Position numbers and translations under genes: made by a program | Notes under the pieces: generated by a model | The model's database searches: none | What the model saw: only the letters and a program-made list of their open reading frames with translations | Told to the model about the DNA's origin: nothing | In this document: positions 15,414-24,210 of the stretch, one piece after another | Position numbering within the stretch: the first letter of the stretch is position 1 | Layout: each line of letters opens with the position of its first letter | NCBI GenBank assembly: GCA_944393695.1 | Contig: CALYAY010000007.1 | Coordinates: 1 to 64,000, forward strand | Length of the DNA: 64,000 nt | Reading direction: 5' to 3' | Source of the DNA: an uncultured Alphaproteobacteria bacterium | Lineage (GTDB): Bacteria > Pseudomonadota > Alphaproteobacteria > RF32 > CAG-239

Positions 15414-16730
15414 TTACAGGATTTTTCCGGAGGTGTCTTTTAATAAATTATTTAAGCGGGAGAGTTTGTCCTCATTGATGAGGCAATCAATAATCATGGA
15501 AGAACCGTCCAGGCGGCTGTGTTCAACCTCAGCATTGCGGTGAAGCCAGGATAAAAGGCCACCCTCGGCTACCGGGAGTTTTACCGTTATTTTTTTGCCG
15601 GACAGTGACAATATCCGATCAACGGCCTGTAAGAACTGATCTATCCCCTGCCCGGTTGTTGCCGAAACAACAATATTTTCCGGGTGGCGGGCGGATAGTT
15701 CCCGGTAATAAGACAGTTGGCCGGTTTCAAGCAAATCACATTTATTCAGGACTTCAAGATATTTTTTGTTATGTTCAATATTTTTCAGGCCTAAGTTTTC
15801 CAATACGGAAAGGACGTCTTTTCTTTGCGCCAGTGTATCCATGTTGGCAATATCCCGGACATGAACGATAACATCGGCAGCTAAAACTTCTTCCAGAGTC
15901 GCACGGAAAGACATTATCAGTTCATGCGGCAAATCGGAAATGAAGCCCACGGTATCGGATAAAATAACTTCACGTCCGGAAGGAAGCTTTATGCGGCGCA
16001 TGGTAGGGTCAAGGGTGGCAAATAGCAAGTCTTGGGCAAAGACACCGGCCGCAGACAATTTGTTAAAAAGCGTCGATTTTCCGGCATTGGTATAGCCGAC
16101 CAAAGCCACTACCGGATAAGGAATCTTACGTCGGGCATTACGCTGAAGCTGGCGGGTCTGGCGGACTTTTTCCAAGTCTTTTTTTATGCGGATAATTTTT
16201 TCATCAATAATACGGCGGTCAAGCTCAATCTGTTTTTCACCCGGGCCGCCAAGAAAGCCGGCGCCACCCCGCTGGCGTTCCAGGTGAGTCCAACTGCGCA
16301 CCAGACGGCTGCGCTGATAGGTAAGATGTGCCAGTTCCACCTGAAGTTTGCCTTCCCGGGTGCGGGCTCGCTCACCAAATATCTCAAGAATGAGGGCCGT
16401 CCGGTCTATGACTTTGGCATGGAGTTTGGTTTCAAGATTGCGTTGCTGAACCGGGCTGAGAGATGTGTCGACAATAAGCAAATCCAGATTATTTTCTTTG
16501 AAAATATCTGCCAGTTTCTTAATGTAGCCCTCACCAAAATAAGCACCGGGCTTGATTTCGCGCAGATTAACAATTTCCTGATGACAAACGCAAAGATTAA
16601 CCGCTTCGGCCAGGCGAACAGCTTCTTCCAACCGGGCTTCGGGGGAAAGGCTGATTGTTCCGTTAAGAAGGTTAGGGAAAACAACGCTTACCCGCGTAAC
16701 CGGTTCTTTTTCTATCTGAAATCCGCTCAA
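15414..16730 (-). CDS. hflX: Ribosome-associated GTPase HflX
   Basis: 438 residues. The HflX N-terminal domain (about 15-190) contains GAGFLGGPGEKQIELDRR (156-173), the glycine-rich linker typical of the family. G1 is GYTNAGKST (212-220), G3 is DTVGF (259-263) and NKCD serves as G4. HflX splits stalled 70S ribosomes under stress. It lies 3 bases after hfq, as in most alphaproteobacteria, so the two are co-transcribed. A short C-terminal domain follows the G domain. Normal length. Confidence 0.95.
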   Translation of the reverse strand: MSGFQIEKEPVTRVSVVFPNLLNGTISLSPEARLEEAVRLAEAVNLCVCHQEIVNLREIKPGAYFGEGYIKKLADIFKENNLDLLIVDTSLSPVQQRNLETKLHAKVIDRTALILEIFGERARTREGKLQVELAHLTYQRSRLVRSWTHLERQRGGAGFLGGPGEKQIELDRRIIDEKIIRIKKDLEKVRQTRQLQRNARRKIPYPVVALVGYTNAGKSTLFNKLSAAGVFAQDLLFATLDPTMRRIKLPSGREVILSDTVGFISDLPHELIMSFRATLEEVLAADVIVHVRDIANMDTLAQRKDVLSVLENLGLKNIEHNKKYLEVLNKCDLLETGQLSYYRELSARHPENIVVSATTGQGIDQFLQAVDRILSLSGKKITVKLPVAEGGLLSWLHRNAEVEHSRLDGSSMIIDCLINEDKLSRLNNLLKDTSGKIL

Positions 16731-16733
16731 GGA

Positions 16734-16985
16734 TTATTCCGCATTTTCAGCCGGAGCTGCTGTCTCTTCCGGCAATTCAATATTAACCGGCGTTCCGGGC
16801 ATGATGGTTGAAACGGCGTGTTTATAAATAAGCTGCGTGTGACCGTCGCGGCGCAACAGTAGAGAAAAATTATCAAACCAGGTGATAATGCCCTGCAATT
16901 TGACCCCGTTAACTAAAAATACGGTAACGGAAATTTTGTTTTTACGCAGGTCGTTTAAGAAATCTTCCTGAACATTTTGTGACAT
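16734..16985 (-). CDS. hfq: RNA chaperone Hfq
   Basis: 83 residues. Sm1 with [23 protein letters not shown] and Sm2 with YKHAVST (54-60, the Tyr-Lys-His of the proximal RNA site) are intact. A short acidic tail ([12 protein letters not shown]) follows. It forms hexameric rings that pair small RNAs with mRNAs. AAGGATAG precedes the ATG. It is 71 bases downstream of trkA, enough for its own promoter. Confidence 0.96.
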   Translation of the reverse strand: MSQNVQEDFLNDLRKNKISVTVFLVNGVKLQGIITWFDNFSLLLRRDGHTQLIYKHAVSTIMPGTPVNIELPEETAAPAENAE

Positions 16986-17056
16986 TTTACTATCCTTCTT
17001 ATAATTCTTAACAAATTTGATTTAAGCGCATTTTATTTTAATAGTAAAGAAGTTTT

Positions 17057-18415
17057 TTACGAGAATATTTTTTCGACTCTCTTTATGGCCTTGGAGCTGC
17101 AGAAAAGGATGATGATATCTCCTTCTGCCAAACGATCGTAAAGCGTGGGAAAGATAATTTCTTCATCCCGGATAACGGCGCAGACACGGCTGTTTTCGGG
17201 GAGTTCCAGTTCTATAATTTTTTTGTTGATATTAGCCGAATATTTATCGATTTTTATTTCCCAAACCTCACCAAAGCCGCGGCCGAGTGAATAAGCTTTG
17301 TTCAAATGGGCTTTGCGCAATTCCTTTAAGATGCCGGAGACAGTCACGGAGGAAGTGTCAACAATGATGCTGTCATTCAAGTTGCTGACAAGATTGTTAT
17401 AGGCATTTGAATTTACAAGTGAAATGGTTGAGCCGACACCGTTTTTCTGAGCGATGAGCGAAGCTAAAAGGTTTTCTTTGTCACGCAAAGTTACGGCGAT
17501 AGTCACATCAACATTATCCAGTCCGGCTTCTTCCAAAATAAGATCACTGGTCATCTCACCGCTGATAATTGAAACATTATTCAAGACTGAGGCTAATTTG
17601 CGGGCGTGGGAAAAGTCTTCATCAATAATGCGGCAGCTGGTGATGCTGTCGTCTTCTTCCAGCCGGCGGGCCAAAAACAAAGATATCTGGTTGCCGCCGA
17701 AGATAAGAATTTTTTCATTGGCCGGCTGTTCTTTGCCAAAGTTGTGCAGAGCGTCTTCAATTTCATCCTCTTGAACAAGAAAATAAAATTCATCATCCGG
17801 TTCCAAGGTGAAATCGGCATTGGGAATAAAGTTTTTACCGTTGCGGACGACGCAGACCGGTGCAATTTTCAAGTCAGGAGCCGCCATTTCAAAATGACGC
17901 ACCTGGGTTTTCAACATGGGACAATCAGCTCCGCATCTGACTGATAAAAGATAAAGTTTTTTATCGGCCAGAGACATGACCGAAGAGGCTCCCGGGGTGC
18001 GGATGATGGCATAAACGGCATCGGCAATTTCCATGTCCGGTGAAATTATCAGGTCAATGGGAATGTTTTTTTCATTGTATAGCGGAGCCCACAGGGGATC
18101 AATAAATTCTCGGGAATCAATACGGGCAATTTTTCTTTGAATGTTAAACAGATAGGCGCCTACCTGGCAGGCAATCATATTGACCTCGTCAACATTGGTT
18201 ACAGCCAGAATTAAATCCGTTCCGGAGGCCCCTGCCCGTTCTAATATCTCGGGGTGAGAAGCACTGCCCAAAACCGGCAGGATGTCCCATTCTTTGGAGA
18301 CTTCGTCAAGACGGCGCTGATCAGTGTCTATGACGGCAATATCATTGTTGCCCTGGCTGAGGTAGCTTATCAGATTGCGGCCGATGCGGCCGGCTCCGCA
18401 GACTATTATTTTCAT
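17057..18415 (-). CDS. trkA: Trk potassium uptake regulator TrkA
   Basis: 452 residues with the full double layout: RCK/NAD domain (GAGRIG at 7-12), TrkA-C domain, second RCK domain (about 230-345) and second TrkA-C. This is the peripheral cytoplasmic gating subunit of TrkH/TrkG potassium channels; no trkH is in the window. Its start overlaps the dusB stop by 4 bases. In related genomes ntrB, ntrC, ntrY and ntrX usually lie between these two genes, and here they are absent. Confidence 0.94.
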   Translation of the reverse strand: MKIIVCGAGRIGRNLISYLSQGNNDIAVIDTDQRRLDEVSKEWDILPVLGSASHPEILERAGASGTDLILAVTNVDEVNMIACQVGAYLFNIQRKIARIDSREFIDPLWAPLYNEKNIPIDLIISPDMEIADAVYAIIRTPGASSVMSLADKKLYLLSVRCGADCPMLKTQVRHFEMAAPDLKIAPVCVVRNGKNFIPNADFTLEPDDEFYFLVQEDEIEDALHNFGKEQPANEKILIFGGNQISLFLARRLEEDDSITSCRIIDEDFSHARKLASVLNNVSIISGEMTSDLILEEAGLDNVDVTIAVTLRDKENLLASLIAQKNGVGSTISLVNSNAYNNLVSNLNDSIIVDTSSVTVSGILKELRKAHLNKAYSLGRGFGEVWEIKIDKYSANINKKIIELELPENSRVCAVIRDEEIIFPTLYDRLAEGDIIILFCSSKAIKRVEKIFS

Positions 18416-19383
18416 AGAGCCTCCTTTTCTATATTGTCAAAATATTCATTTATGGTTTGGCAAGCCGTCTCGTAATCATTGATTTTGGTATAGGTTTCGC
18501 GAAAACGTTTGGCATCGCGCAGATTTTTGCAATACCAACATACAAACTTGCGGGAGATGGCCAGTCCCATATCATTGCCATAATAAGCACGCAATTCGTC
18601 TATATGATGCAATAAAAACTTTTTTATTTCTTTAACGGGAATTTTTTGCGGTTCTGTCCCTTTGGTCAGGTATTCGTGCGTCTGGCTTATTAACCACGGG
18701 TTTCCAAGGCATCCCCGGCCTATCATGACTCCGTCGGCTTTGGTATAATCAAGCATGCGGGCGGCATCATAGGGGGTAAAGATGTCTCCGTTGCCGATAA
18801 CGGGAACAGAGACGGCCTGTTTGACGGCGGCAATGATGTCCCAGTCGGCTTCGCCGGAATAAAAAGCACTGCGGGTACGGCCGTGAACAGTGAGGTAGGC
18901 GGCGCCGCAATCCTCACACATTTGAGCAAAGTCAACCGCATTAATACTGTTGTTGTCCCAGCCTTTGCGGAATTTGACACTGACCGGCAGGTTGACCGCT
19001 GAGACAACCCGGCGAATAATGCGGGCGGCAAGTTCCGTTTCACGCATGAGCGCCGAACCGGAATGATTGTTTACGATTTTTTTGACGGGACAGCCCATGT
19101 TTATGTCAATGGAATGAGCCCCCAGCTCGGCAGCCAGAACAGCCGCTTCGGCAAACAAATCGGGATTGTTGCCGACCAGCTGGACAACCACGGGATAAGG
19201 CTCATCACGGACATCGGCTATCCGGTAAGTTTTGGGATTTTTACGCTGAACGGCATTAACAGCAACCATTTCCGAGACCATGTTGCCGCCGCCCAGAGAG
19301 GCTGTCAGCCGACGCAGGGGTTTATCGGTGATACCGGCCATGGGAGCCATAAAAACACAACTGTCAAAATCAAGTATTTTCAT
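18412..19383 (-). CDS. dusB: tRNA-dihydrouridine synthase DusB
   Basis: 323 residues, FMN-dependent TIM barrel. APMAGITDKPLR (13-24) lies at the FMN site, the catalytic Cys is in DINMGCPVKKI (about residue 100), and HGRTR and GNGDI complete the pattern. It reduces uridines in the tRNA D loop. It is the NifR3-type gene that heads the nitrogen-regulation operon in many alphaproteobacteria. It starts directly after the stop of the hypothetical gene at 19384, indicating coupled translation. Confidence 0.93.
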   Translation of the reverse strand: MKILDFDSCVFMAPMAGITDKPLRRLTASLGGGNMVSEMVAVNAVQRKNPKTYRIADVRDEPYPVVVQLVGNNPDLFAEAAVLAAELGAHSIDINMGCPVKKIVNNHSGSALMRETELAARIIRRVVSAVNLPVSVKFRKGWDNNSINAVDFAQMCEDCGAAYLTVHGRTRSAFYSGEADWDIIAAVKQAVSVPVIGNGDIFTPYDAARMLDYTKADGVMIGRGCLGNPWLISQTHEYLTKGTEPQKIPVKEIKKFLLHHIDELRAYYGNDMGLAISRKFVCWYCKNLRDAKRFRETYTKINDYETACQTINEYFDNIEKEAL

Positions 19384-19932
19384 CTATATTTCAATATCAT
19401 AACTGCGGTTATATTCGTGCATAAAATCAATAAGCACCTGAGGCCGGCGATTGATGTTATACACATAATTATAGCTATTTACGGCATATTCAAGCGCAGA
19501 TACGGAAAGAGTGTCTTTTCCCAGCATGTTGTTTATGGCGCCGGAAACGGGACTGCTTCCATAAATGCCGGCGGCTCGGGCATAAATCAGCGGCTTGGTT
19601 TGGCGGGACAGTTCATCTCCGAAAGACAGAGTATTAAAAACAGCACCTGTTTCCGGTGTGGCGGAATTGTTGTCGCGATAAACATCTCCGGCATATTTTC
19701 CGGCAGCATTTTTACCTTCCGGTTCGGCAGAAAGATATTGCTGCACCGAGAAAGACAAAGACGGTTCCATATAAGAATAAGATGCAGCGTTGACCTGTCC
19801 GACCGGCGGGAGTTCTACTGAAACGGCCGCCGGTGTTTCCGGTGTTTGAAATGCCCGGGCGTAGCTGTAAACTTCCGTTAACAGCCGGTTGATATCTGCC
19901 GAATACGGGGTATTTGTCAGCGAAGCGACCAT
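19384..19932 (-). CDS. Hypothetical protein between the coiled-coil gene and dusB
   Basis: 182 residues, no signal peptide or membrane helix, no family recognised. It is rich in Ser, Tyr, Ala and Asn, with possible disordered stretches around 35-95 and a more ordered C-terminal part (DTLSVSALEYAVNSYNYVYN, then RRPQVLIDFMHEYNRSYDIE). It lies 12 bases after the giant coiled-coil gene and abuts dusB with no gap, so it is part of the same transcript and is a real gene by position and frame. A partner of the coiled-coil protein is possible but unsupported. Confidence 0.7.
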   Translation of the reverse strand: MVASLTNTPYSADINRLLTEVYSYARAFQTPETPAAVSVELPPVGQVNAASYSYMEPSLSFSVQQYLSAEPEGKNAAGKYAGDVYRDNNSATPETGAVFNTLSFGDELSRQTKPLIYARAAGIYGSSPVSGAINNMLGKDTLSVSALEYAVNSYNYVYNINRRPQVLIDFMHEYNRSYDIEI

Positions 19933-19944
19933 CCGTTAACCTGC

Positions 19945-22900
19945 TTAATTTATCCGGTCAAGAGATTTGGCCAGAATGTAGTAAAGTTTGCCGACGTCTG
20001 CTCCGGAGATGACTGATAAAAGCAATCCGGCTTTTTCGCTGTCTTTGGCTTTGCTGACAAGTGTTTCAAAATCTGTCAGATAGCGGGTGACAATATCACG
20101 AAATTCGGCATTCTTTTCAAATTCGTTCTTAATCGCGATTATCTGACTGCGGCTCATGGTGCGGGTCAAATGGCGGACAAAGGCCGCGGTATCGCCGTTG
20201 TAGTATTTTTTCCAGAGCTCTTCTTCAACTCCCGGATTGAAAATGCGGTTGATGTCTACGGCAGAAGCTTCAAGTTTTTCAACAATATAAGAAGCGTTGC
20301 GCAGGAAATTATCAACTTTCATGCCCTCATAAAGTTTTTCGAGCTCCTGAAGTTTGCTCTCGGCTTTTCCGGATGTTTCATTGAGAATCTGCAGTTGTTT
20401 TTTGAACAAGACATTAAAGCCATCTGTTCTTTGCAGAATATTCTCGCTTTGAGCGTTAAAGTCTTTGGAAGTTGAACTTAATGCCGCGACGGCCTGAGAA
20501 ACCTTGCCGATAGTATCTTCGCTGGTGTTTACCAGAACTTCGGACTGCTTCAGGAAGACTTCGCCTGAAGAGCGGATATTATTGGCAATGCGTTCGGCAT
20601 TGGCAGCAACCTCACTGAGAGAAGCCCGCAATTTGTTGCCGGAGATTTCCATGCTGCCGGTGCTCTGTTTTGTGGTTTCTTCAACCTGGAGGCTGAGTTT
20701 TTTGAGGCTTTCGCCCAGGCCTTTTACCTGGTCATAGGCCTGATTGGCCCGTGTGGACAATTCTTTGGAAGTGTCGTTAAGAACGGTATTAAAGTATTTG
20801 ACCAGTTCTTTAGTGCCGGCAGAAAGCTGCAACATTTTATTGTTTTGTTCGGAAATCAGATTATTGATTTCGACCACGCCGGTGCTGGCCTCGGCGGTAA
20901 CCGTATTAAAGCCAGCAATGTAGGTTTCGTAATCTTTGATGACGGTTGCAACCTTTTGCTTAGAAGCAGACACCACCGTGCCCAGATCCTCGGCAGTCTG
21001 ATTGAGAGACAAACTAATCTGTTCGATGCTTTTTCCTGAGGTTTTGGCGCTTTTGACAACGTCTTCGCTAAGCTTGATAAGTTTGTCACCAAGAGAATTA
21101 AATTCATAAATAATCTTGTGGGCCTGCTCCATAACTTCGTTGCCGTTGTTTTTGAAGCCTTCGCTGATGGCCGTAACTTTAGCGGCAGCTTCAGCCGAAG
21201 CATCGGAAAGATATTTGTATTGCTGAGCCAGCGAAGCCTCGCCCAAACGGCTCTGCGTCGAAACAACGTTTATAATGTCGGTCAGGCTGTCAATCTGGTG
21301 CTGAAAGGTTTCCCGGATGGCATCACTCTGAGCCTGGGTTTTAACTAACGAGGCATCCAGATTTTTGATGTGTCCTTCCATCAGAGACATGATATTCTGA
21401 CTGCTTTTTCCGATACCGTCATTGGCTATTGTCAGTTGATGGCACTTATCAAGAAGGGCATCGGAAGTGTTACCGGCCTGGGTTCTGATTTCATTAAAGA
21501 CTTTGGTGAATTCGGTAAATTCGGAAGAAATAAGCTGTAATTTTCCCTGCAGATTTTCAATAACATTGCTTACTTCGCTGTTCTGTTCGTCAATGGCTTT
21601 ATTGACATTCATCAGCTTATCAATTGATTTTTCAAGATTTTCATTAATATTGTCAGAACGTTTGCTGACGTCTTCTCCCAAAATGACCAGACGGGAGAAA
21701 GCACGGTCAGCGGTTTGCTCAATGACCGAAACCTGCTTTTTGAGAGCACTGCCGATGTTGTTGGTATTTTCGGAGATTTTATCGCAGATTCCAAAGAACT
21801 CATTTTCCTGCTGTTTAAACAGAAGGCTGATGGTTTCGGCTTTTTCATCAAGAGCCTTAACCAAGTCGGAAACATAGGTTACAGTGCTTTCGGTTACGGA
21901 ATGCAACGTGTTGTTTTGCGCCGAGAAAGAACTGAGAATATCGTTATGAACTTTTTGGGCATCCTCTGTCGCTTTGGAAACCATAACCGTCTGAGCACTC
22001 AGGGTTTTGGATATATTATCCAAATGCTTATCGATATTGTCGTTAACCGTTTCAATCTTTTGGCACCGGTCTTCCAACAGATTGTTTACATTAACCAGTT
22101 TGTCCACAGAAGCGGAAGTCGAAGATGAAAAATCTGCCGTTTGTTCTTTTAGCTCGCCATATAACTGCCGGGTTTTGGCAATTACGGATTCAGAGGCGGC
22201 GATAGCCTGTTCCATTTGATCTTTCAGATTATTAACCGCGCTTTGGGCGTCTTCGTTCATAACAGCCGAAGCCCGGGTCAGTTCGTCAATTTCCCGTTTA
22301 AGTTCGCCCTTGATTTCATCTATACGGCTGAAGGAGGAGTTAATATGCCGGTGCTGCTGGGCCAGTGCCGCTTCGCTGACCTTGCTTTGGGCGACAATAA
22401 TGGAAGACGTTTCGGCAAGGCTGTCAGAACCTTTTTTCATGGCTGTTGTTATGTCATTAAAGCAATTGGCGGAATCATTTGTCTGGCGGCGGATTTCGTC
22501 GCCGGCTTTATTCAAATCAAGCAGCAAAGTGCGCAGGTTGCCCGAAGCCTTATCCAGCATATTGTTCATATCCGTGTGTTTTGCGGCCAGATCTTCGCTT
22601 AACGCCGTGGTTTTGATAATAGTCTTGTCGGCAATATCGGCAACGCCGGAAGCTTCCTTGTTAAGGGCATCCACCACGGTATTGATGTTGGAAACGGCAA
22701 TTTCCGAAGTTTTCTGCAACTTTTCGCTTTGAGTACGAATGTTGTTTTCGACATTTTGCATGGAAGTTGCAATATCGGCAGAAACTCCGCCGAGTTCACG
22801 AACCTGAAGGGCAATGCTTTCTTCCGCGACATGGGCCCGGGAAATGATTTTATCAACTTCCTGTCCCACGATTTCGCCCTGTTCGCTGAATTTTTTGCCA

Positions 22901-23913
22901 AGATTGTCGGCATTCTGGTTGAGCAGATTGATGTAATTATTGACACTGTCCGTCTGTTTTTGCATGACATCGGCCAGTCCGGTGACGCTGTTGTCGATGG
23001 TTGATTTCATCTTATCGCAATCGGCAGCCACCCGGCGGGAAATGTTTTCAATTTTTCCGGCCTGGGACGCCAGAATTTCAGAGGCTTGAGCAATATTGTT
23101 ATTTGATTTTTCGGTCAGGGTCAAAATTTCTTCATTAGCGCTAATCAGGCGGGCATTGCTCTTTTCGGAAACCTGTTCCAGTTGTTCAACGGAATATTTT
23201 ATTTCGTTGATGTTCGGCATTAGATCGTGCAGAAGTTTGTCGGTTCCTTTTTGCAGGGAAAGGAAAGAGGCGTTCAGATCCGAGGCGCAGTTTTGAAAAC
23301 GGGAGGTTGAATCAACAGCCTGGGAATTAAGCTCATTAAAGGTTTCGGCCAGAGATTTGACCGCAGATGACAATTCGCCGACGGTTTTGGAGGAATAATT
23401 ATCCAAAACGGCCACGAGTTTTGAAAAATCTTCAACCCGGCCGCCAAGTTCCACCCGGATTTTTTCGGTTTGTTCCGTGGCCCGGCGGGTGGCTTCCTGA
23501 AGCTCTGCCACCTGGGAGCGCAAGGCATCGGCCATAGCTTTTGCCGTCTGGGCTCCGCCGTCTTCGGGGTAAACGAGCTGATTCATGTAAGCCCGGAGAA
23601 AGCGGGCTTCATTTTTGAAACTGGTGCCGCGGTCAATGTAAGCGACAACAACCCAGATAATGGCCAAAGGAAGGGTTATTCCCGCCAAAAAGCCGCCGAA
23701 TTCGTCCGGCATCATCAAAAACAGATTATCCCAGCCAAAAAAATATGAAATATAAAACAGGACTACGCCAAACCATGCGGCGCTGATCCACAACATCAGG
23801 CGATACAGGTTTTGCGTCAGCCAGGAATTTTGCAGTTCGATGTTAACCGAAGCACCGGAAGAAAATTCCCGGTCGTTTTGAGCGGAAGCGTTTTCTGCAG
23901 ACTGATTGGACAT
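19945..23913 (-). CDS. Giant membrane-anchored coiled-coil protein
   Basis: 1,322 residues. A short N-terminal cytoplasmic part is followed by two membrane helices (about 39-59 and 74-93). Then come about 1,100 residues of almost unbroken helical heptads rich in Ser, Asn, Gln, Lys and Glu, with chemoreceptor-like runs (for example TRRATEQTEKIRVELGGRVE) but without the MCP signalling-tip sequence. The last 115 residues form a distinct domain (EELWKKYYNGDTAAFVRHL, then FRDIVTRYLTDFETLVSKA and GADVGKLYYILAKSL). That C-terminal domain resembles one on long coiled-coil proteins of other alphaproteobacteria, none with a function known to me. A structural scaffold or envelope organiser is a reasonable guess. 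Confidence 0.8.
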   Translation of the reverse strand: MSNQSAENASAQNDREFSSGASVNIELQNSWLTQNLYRLMLWISAAWFGVVLFYISYFFGWDNLFLMMPDEFGGFLAGITLPLAIIWVVVAYIDRGTSFKNEARFLRAYMNQLVYPEDGGAQTAKAMADALRSQVAELQEATRRATEQTEKIRVELGGRVEDFSKLVAVLDNYSSKTVGELSSAVKSLAETFNELNSQAVDSTSRFQNCASDLNASFLSLQKGTDKLLHDLMPNINEIKYSVEQLEQVSEKSNARLISANEEILTLTEKSNNNIAQASEILASQAGKIENISRRVAADCDKMKSTIDNSVTGLADVMQKQTDSVNNYINLLNQNADNLGKKFSEQGEIVGQEVDKIISRAHVAEESIALQVRELGGVSADIATSMQNVENNIRTQSEKLQKTSEIAVSNINTVVDALNKEASGVADIADKTIIKTTALSEDLAAKHTDMNNMLDKASGNLRTLLLDLNKAGDEIRRQTNDSANCFNDITTAMKKGSDSLAETSSIIVAQSKVSEAALAQQHRHINSSFSRIDEIKGELKREIDELTRASAVMNEDAQSAVNNLKDQMEQAIAASESVIAKTRQLYGELKEQTADFSSSTSASVDKLVNVNNLLEDRCQKIETVNDNIDKHLDNISKTLSAQTVMVSKATEDAQKVHNDILSSFSAQNNTLHSVTESTVTYVSDLVKALDEKAETISLLFKQQENEFFGICDKISENTNNIGSALKKQVSVIEQTADRAFSRLVILGEDVSKRSDNINENLEKSIDKLMNVNKAIDEQNSEVSNVIENLQGKLQLISSEFTEFTKVFNEIRTQAGNTSDALLDKCHQLTIANDGIGKSSQNIMSLMEGHIKNLDASLVKTQAQSDAIRETFQHQIDSLTDIINVVSTQSRLGEASLAQQYKYLSDASAEAAAKVTAISEGFKNNGNEVMEQAHKIIYEFNSLGDKLIKLSEDVVKSAKTSGKSIEQISLSLNQTAEDLGTVVSASKQKVATVIKDYETYIAGFNTVTAEASTGVVEINNLISEQNNKMLQLSAGTKELVKYFNTVLNDTSKELSTRANQAYDQVKGLGESLKKLSLQVEETTKQSTGSMEISGNKLRASLSEVAANAERIANNIRSSGEVFLKQSEVLVNTSEDTIGKVSQAVAALSSTSKDFNAQSENILQRTDGFNVLFKKQLQILNETSGKAESKLQELEKLYEGMKVDNFLRNASYIVEKLEASAVDINRIFNPGVEEELWKKYYNGDTAAFVRHLTRTMSRSQIIAIKNEFEKNAEFRDIVTRYLTDFETLVSKAKDSEKAGLLLSVISGADVGKLYYILAKSLDRIN

Positions 23914-24014
23914 AAATATAATTCCCCTTTTCCCCAGTTTTGATTTAAATCCGGGGTTATTTTATACCAAATTTTAAGAATTTAAAGAGATTTAAGCTAT
24001 TATTAATAACTTAT

Positions 24015-24203
24015 TCACAGAGAAGAACCGTTTAATTGTTTTTCCATGACATATTTCAGTTTTTTCAGTGCCTGGAGCTGCATTTGTTCGCGACTGAGCG
24101 AAGCCGGAACCACAACACTGGCTTCCAACCTGGTTTCAGGCTCAATCGCAGTAACTTTGACGTAGTTTCCCTGGCGGACAAATTCAAACAAAACTTCCGG
24201 CAT
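24015..24203 (-). CDS. DUF6898-like small conserved protein
   Basis: 62 residues, 7 bases after parC. The pattern LFEFVRQGNYVKVTAIEPETRLEASVVVPA, then LQALKKLKYVMEK, matches a short alphaproteobacterial protein now grouped as DUF6898 and sometimes mislabelled as serine hydroxymethyltransferase. No function is known. It is probably the last gene of the kdsA-recO-parC transcript. Family named from memory of the pattern. Confidence 0.7.
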   Translation of the reverse strand: MPEVLFEFVRQGNYVKVTAIEPETRLEASVVVPASLSREQMQLQALKKLKYVMEKQLNGSSL

Positions 24204-24210
24204 CTGTCGT

